Below are positions 60,102 to 64,000 of a stretch of 64,000 bases of DNA, piece by piece. The stretch's first letter is position 1, and the number at the start of each line of letters is the position of its first letter. Source of the stretch: Candidatus Latescibacterota bacterium (GTDB lineage Bacteria > Latescibacterota > UBA2968 > UBA8231); NCBI GenBank assembly GCA_022827835.1, contig JAJEIO010000001.1, positions 56,733 to 120,732 of the forward strand, written 5' to 3'. The position numbers and the translations under genes are program-made. The notes beneath the pieces are model-generated. The model saw only the letters and a program-made list of their open reading frames with translations. It was not told where the DNA came from and ran no database searches.

Positions 60102-62594
60102 ATGATGAGCGACCAGTTTGTACCGTTGGATTTGAGTGCAACTTATAACGCTGGCACTGGCAATGTTGAGTCCAAAGACGGCAAGCTCTGGCCAGCACCC
60201 GACGACGCGCCCGACAATACCCCGCTCGTGGGGCTGCCTTGGGGCAAGCACCAGTTTTGGGGCGTGCCCTTTAGCTTGGCAGCCGCAGGTGCGGACCGGG
60301 CCGTGGTGCTGGTGGCGCAAGAGGCCGGGGATGGGGTGAGTGCGGCGGCGGAGATTCCGGTAAATGCCAAGGCGCGGCGCATCCTCTACGCCCACACTTG
60401 TGCGCCAGTGCCGGGAGAGTGGGCCACGGTCGAAGGCACGGGCGAGGAGATTGGGACCTATCGCGTCCTCTATGCCGACGGCAGCTCAGTCGAGCAGCCG
60501 CTGCGCCGCCGCTTTGAAATCCACGATGTGCAGATACCTTGGGGGCACCATCCCTTTCTCTGCCGCAATTGCCGCCACTACTATTCGGTGCCGCTGAACA
60601 GTCTTGAGCACAGCTATGGCATGGTACAGACTGGGGCCTTTACGCGCGAGGGTGGTGACCTCCAGGGTTGGTGGCTCTACGACTGGGAAAATCCCGCGCC
60701 CGACAAGGAGATTGCGGCGATCTCGGTATCGGCGGCTGGTCCTACGGCGATAGCTTTGGCTGGCATTACGCTCTGCCACGAGGAGCGCGATCCCTTTGCT
60801 TGGCCAGCGCGGCAGGAGGTGGCGCTGCGGGTCGATGCTGAAGACGCACCCGAAGTGGCGATGGAGCGCGGCGAAATTGTGCGTCAGGATCAGCTTTGGG
60901 TACCGAGTGCGGATTTCCTCACCTCCGAGGAAGCGGGCTGGGGACGGGGTGGACAGGAGACGGTCGATGGTGGCTATCTGGAAATTCACGGATCGACAGA
61001 AGGGCAGCTCGCTATTAAGGCGGGGGACGACGTCGAAGAACGCATCTGCTGGGGCGACGTGCTCAAGGAAAAGAAGGTCGCCCAAGGCAAGGTGCAAATC
61101 GAGGTCGTCGCACCGTCCGGCAAGCAGTGGGTCCACGTGCGGGTCGAGGACGCGGATACCGGCCAGCCCGTGGGAACCCGCGTCCACTTCCGCTCCGAGC
61201 ACGGAGCCTATCTGGCACCACACGGCCATCAAGCCGACGTCAATGTGGCGTGGTTTGAGGACATGGGCGGCGACTGCAAGACCGGGGGCGTGCCCTACGC
61301 GTATATCGACGGCACCTGCCAGATCGACTTGCCCATTGGCCCGGTGTACGCCGAGGTGGTGCGCGGTTTTGAGTACCAGCCGCTGCGCCAGCAGGTTGAG
61401 ATCAAGCCTGGGCAGAATGCGCTGACCCTAAAGGTCAAACGCGCCTTTGACATGAAACAGCGCGGGTACTATTCGGGGGATACCCACGTGCATTTTCTTT
61501 CCTCCCAGTCGTCCCACCTAGAGGCCGAGGGCGAAGACCTCAACGTGGTGCATCTGTTGGCCAGCCAGTGGGGTCGGCTGTTTACCTCGTGGGAGGAGTT
61601 TACCGGCGGCTTGGCACCGACCAGTAGCGACAATCACTTGGTTTGGGTCAGCCAAGAGAACCGGCAGCACGTGCTCGGGCACATCAGCTTGCTCGGTCTT
61701 AAGGAACTGGTCGCGCCGATGTGTACCGGCGGGGCCAATGAGGATTGGGTCGGCGGCTCGGTGGATGCGCTGATGGCCGATTGGGCTGAGGAGTGCAAAA
61801 AACAGGGCGGGCTGGTCATTATGCCGCACATGCCGCTACCCGATTTTGAGAACGCGGCCAACATCGTCTTGGGCCACGCCGACGCCGGCGAGATGTGCTG
61901 GATTTGGGAGGGCGAGCAGATCAGTTCGGCCGAGCTGGGCTACTACCGCTGGCTCAACGTGGGCCAGAAGCTGCCGATTGTCGGCGGCACTGACAAGATG
62001 TCCAATAACCGCATTTTGGGCGGCTCGCGCACGTATGCCAAGCTGCGCGATGGCGAGGAGTTTACCTTTGACAATTGGTGCCAGGCCGTGCGGCGCGGCC
62101 AGACGTTTGCCAGCACCGGCGCGATGATTGATCTGAAGGTCGAGGGCCGGGAGATGGGCGAGGAAATTCACTTGCCCGGCAACGGCGGCACGGTCGAGGT
62201 GGTGGCGACTGCGGAAAGCGTCTGGCCGCTTACTGGACTGGAACTTATTTGCAATGGCGAGTCCGTTGCGCGCGAGACTACCGCGTCCGGTGCCCAGCAG
62301 ATCGAACTGAAGTTCAAGCTCAAGGCCAATCGTTCTTGCTGGGTCGCGGCCCGCTGCTGGGGGTCGCACTACACGGATGCCGGGCCGGTGATGGCTCATT
62401 CCTCGCCGGTTTATATCGACGTGGGTCGGCGCTGCGTGTTTGCGCCGGCCGAGGGCAATTATCTGCTGACGCACATGGAGGGCGGCATTGCTTGGGCCGA
62501 AAGGATTGGCGTCTTCCGCGACGAGGCGATCCGCCAGCGGCTGATCGGCCTGTTCAACGAGGCACGGGGCGAGTTGCTCCGGCGCATGGAGTAA
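60102..62594 (+). CDS. CehA/McbA-family (PHP-like) metallohydrolase
   Basis: An 830-residue paralogue of the protein at 56839-59322 with the same layout: the FVPLDLSATYNAGTGN start, a beta-rich front half, WVHVRVEDADTGQPVGTRVHFRS, and the metal site YSGDTHVHF near 456, then VSQENRQHVLGH, VIMPHMPLP and GGTDKMS. ATG 60102 and ATG 60105 are adjacent; the AGGAAG spacing slightly favours the second. It probably hydrolyses a related substrate, with the duplication giving different specificities. Confidence 0.72.
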   Translation: MMSDQFVPLDLSATYNAGTGNVESKDGKLWPAPDDAPDNTPLVGLPWGKHQFWGVPFSLAAAGADRAVVLVAQEAGDGVSAAAEIPVNAKARRILYAHTCAPVPGEWATVEGTGEEIGTYRVLYADGSSVEQPLRRRFEIHDVQIPWGHHPFLCRNCRHYYSVPLNSLEHSYGMVQTGAFTREGGDLQGWWLYDWENPAPDKEIAAISVSAAGPTAIALAGITLCHEERDPFAWPARQEVALRVDAEDAPEVAMERGEIVRQDQLWVPSADFLTSEEAGWGRGGQETVDGGYLEIHGSTEGQLAIKAGDDVEERICWGDVLKEKKVAQGKVQIEVVAPSGKQWVHVRVEDADTGQPVGTRVHFRSEHGAYLAPHGHQADVNVAWFEDMGGDCKTGGVPYAYIDGTCQIDLPIGPVYAEVVRGFEYQPLRQQVEIKPGQNALTLKVKRAFDMKQRGYYSGDTHVHFLSSQSSHLEAEGEDLNVVHLLASQWGRLFTSWEEFTGGLAPTSSDNHLVWVSQENRQHVLGHISLLGLKELVAPMCTGGANEDWVGGSVDALMADWAEECKKQGGLVIMPHMPLPDFENAANIVLGHADAGEMCWIWEGEQISSAELGYYRWLNVGQKLPIVGGTDKMSNNRILGGSRTYAKLRDGEEFTFDNWCQAVRRGQTFASTGAMIDLKVEGREMGEEIHLPGNGGTVEVVATAESVWPLTGLELICNGESVARETTASGAQQIELKFKLKANRSCWVAARCWGSHYTDAGPVMAHSSPVYIDVGRRCVFAPAEGNYLLTHMEGGIAWAERIGVFRDEAIRQRLIGLFNEARGELLRRME

Positions 62595-62648
62595 AAGTGG
62601 CCAGTGGTTAGATCGCGCTATAAGTACACGACAGTAGAAGTAGTATGG

Positions 62649-62733
62649 GATGCTTCGCTTACGCTCAGCATGACAAGACCGGCGAGTGACCGCCGCTGTC
62701 GTGCTGAGCGGAGCGCAGCGGAGTCGAAGCATC
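62649..62733. repeat. Imperfect inverted repeat (dispersed-repeat type)
   Basis: The left arm (62649-62675, GATGCTTCG...CTCAGCATGACA) and right arm (62697-62733, TGTCGTGCTGAGCGG...GAAGCATC) are imperfect reverse complements, with an extra stretch of about 10 bases in the right arm. Similar CTGAGCGGAGCG-type palindromes are known as dispersed intergenic repeats in other bacteria. It may act as a terminator-like or mRNA-end structure for the preceding gene. Confidence 0.65.
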
Positions 62734-62788
62734 TGATACCTCGATCCCTATGCGTACTCACTACTCACTACTAACCGAGACGAATCCC

Positions 62789-63688
62789 ATGCTCACGCAA
62801 GCACAGATCGATGAATTTTACCGCAACGGCTTTCTCAATGGCGGGCGCGTGCTCGCCGACGAGGAACTGGGCGAATTGAGCGACGCGCTCGATGAGATTT
62901 TGACCAAAGGCCCGGATGGTTTTTCCTCGGATGAAGCGCAGCCGGTATCCTTCCGCGACCTCGCCGGTGGGGGCGGCGTCAGCGAGCATCCAGTGTGGCA
63001 AATTGTCAATATCTGGGAGGCTGCGCCCGCTTGGGAGCGGCTGATTTACCACCCGGCTGTCGTACGGGGGATCAGCCAACTCACCGGCCATGCCGACCTT
63101 CAGGTCTGGCACGACCAGATCCAGTACAAACCCGCGCGCTACGGCGGCTCGACCCACTGGCACCAGGACGCGCCCTTGTGGCCGATTATCAAGCCGATGA
63201 CGCCGGTCTCGGCGTGGATCCCCTTGGACGACGCGACCGAGGACAACGGCTGCATGTGGATGGTGCCCGGCAGCCACAAGTGGGGCAACCAGATTGCATT
63301 TTTGCGCACGCAGGGCGATTTGTCGCTGTTGGAAAATTTCAAGGACTTACAGGGCTTTACTCCGCCAGCCGACGCCGAGATCCGCGAGGTGGCAGCGCGG
63401 CCGTGTCCGGTGATGCGCGGGGAGGTTTCTTTCCACCACTCGCTGACTTGGCACGGCTCGCCCTTCAATCAGTCGCCGCGGCCCCGGCGCGCCATTGCCA
63501 TCCACTACATGACCGGCGCAGCGCACTTCGACCAAAGCGGCGAGCACCTGATGAAGCAGTTCGTCGAATTGCCCGACAATGCGCCCATGGCCGAGGCCGG
63601 CCCGCACTTTCCGGTGGTATGCCGCAATGGGGAGCCGGTGGGGGTGCCAGAGCGGTTGCGGGTTACTAGCCGGACTTCTGAGGAGTAG
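62789..63688 (+). CDS. Phytanoyl-CoA dioxygenase (PhyH) family enzyme
   Basis: A 299-residue Fe(II)/2-oxoglutarate oxygenase. The ligands are H125 and D127 (THWHQDAPLW), a distal His in SLTWHGSPFNQS and an Arg in PRPRRAIAIHY. The segment DNGCMWMVPGSHKWG is typical of the family. MLTQAQIDEFYRNGF from ATG 62789 matches the usual PhyH start; ATG 62750 is in frame but adds a poor N-terminus. It overlaps the CreD-like gene tail-to-tail by 23 bases. The substrate is unknown. Confidence 0.83.
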   Translation: MLTQAQIDEFYRNGFLNGGRVLADEELGELSDALDEILTKGPDGFSSDEAQPVSFRDLAGGGGVSEHPVWQIVNIWEAAPAWERLIYHPAVVRGISQLTGHADLQVWHDQIQYKPARYGGSTHWHQDAPLWPIIKPMTPVSAWIPLDDATEDNGCMWMVPGSHKWGNQIAFLRTQGDLSLLENFKDLQGFTPPADAEIREVAARPCPVMRGEVSFHHSLTWHGSPFNQSPRPRRAIAIHYMTGAAHFDQSGEHLMKQFVELPDNAPMAEAGPHFPVVCRNGEPVGVPERLRVTSRTSEE

Positions 63689-64000
63689 CTGGCGGCTGGG
63701 CAAATACGGCCGACCAGTCTATCCGACCGGTAAGCTGCATGGCGGCGAAGAGCGTGGCAATGCATAGGACGGTAATGGCCAAGCCGGTATAGCCAACAAA
63801 GAAGAAGGTGTAGGAGAAGAGCACCAAGTAGATGAACTGGGCCAAGCCGATCTCCACCAAGGCCAGCCGCAGGCCGACCACCAGCCGCATGTAGGAAATG
63901 ACCAAGAAAACGGACACCGCCGCGGCCACTAAAAAGGCGTAGTGGATGAGCAAGTGGTCCGCTAGGTAAGCCAAAAGCAAGTGGAAGCTGAAAAAGGCCG
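63666..64000 (-). CDS. CreD-like inner-membrane protein, C-terminal part
   Basis: This frame is open to the right edge, so only the last 111 or so residues are seen. They form four to five hydrophobic segments with the typical CreD C-terminus: LLAYLADHLLIHYAFL, RLVVGLRLALVEIGLAQFIYLVLFSY, FVGYTGLAITVLCIATLFAAMQ and LTGRIDW. CreD proteins are inner-membrane proteins tied in E. coli to the CreBC two-component system; their biochemical role is unclear. The assignment is from the helix pattern and the (R)RxDW end. Confidence 0.6.
   Translation of the reverse strand, partial: AFFSFHLLLAYLADHLLIHYAFLVAAAVSVFLVISYMRLVVGLRLALVEIGLAQFIYLVLFSYTFFFVGYTGLAITVLCIATLFAAMQLTGRIDWSAVFAQPPATPQKSG

Overview
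The window looks like a chromosomal segment of an uncultured, outer-membrane-bearing bacterium of the FCB/PVC type (Latescibacterota- or Poribacteria-like is my best guess, as an inference only). Reasons: a TonB-dependent receptor, many lipoproteins, a secreted beta-propeller ending in a YPNPFN/FlgD-like C-terminal sorting domain, paired OPT-like DUF6785-type membrane proteins, and several phytanoyl-CoA-dioxygenase-family (PhyH) enzymes. Base composition is moderately GC-rich, with lower-GC patches over the restriction and nuclease genes. No rRNA, tRNA, CRISPR array or complete insertion sequence was seen.

Layout. 1-14.7 kb: envelope genes, namely a SurA/PrsA-like PPIase lipoprotein, two OPT-like transporters, a SUMF1 lipoprotein, an L-domain-repeat lipoprotein, two tandem NHL-propeller lipoproteins and a 1535-aa M28/PA-FtsX fusion. 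14.7-25.1 kb (minus strand): a compact defence operon read from a promoter inside nested inverted repeats: AlbA_2/Schlafen-type regulator, RadC, UvrD-type helicase with a Cas4/AddB-like Fe-S nuclease end, type III Mod, type III Res, PIN protein. 25.2-32 kb: carbon metabolism (MtnK-like kinase, ManA, SDR, acetyl-CoA synthetase, glycogen debranching enzyme).

32-45.5 kb: a vitamin B12 locus. A cobalamin riboswitch precedes a BtuB-like receptor, a surface beta-propeller (possible BtuG analogue), PduO adenosyltransferase, BtuF, BtuC and BtuD, with a second BtuF-like protein further on. The locus is broken twice. A PD-(D/E)XK nuclease gene sits exactly between btuC and btuD, flanked by a 90-bp imperfect direct repeat of the btuC/btuD junction (82/90 identical). 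An accessory patch (GH32 hydrolase, DUF433 antitoxin with a truncated toxin, XRE/PIN pair) separates btuD from the second btuF-like gene.

45.5-64 kb: sugar and small-molecule catabolism. This holds GalM, an Rbs-type sugar ABC transporter, a Gfo/Idh/MocA oxidoreductase, two epimerase-like SDRs (one without the catalytic dyad), three PhyH dioxygenases, a formamidase-type amidohydrolase, an enolase-superfamily enzyme and two paralogous CehA/McbA-type metallohydrolases separated by a HigBA-type toxin-antitoxin pair. The window ends in a CreD-like membrane protein.

The strongest candidates for something new are the nuclease insertion that rebuilt the btuC-btuD junction, the defence operon, and the peptidase-permease fusion with altered metal ligands.
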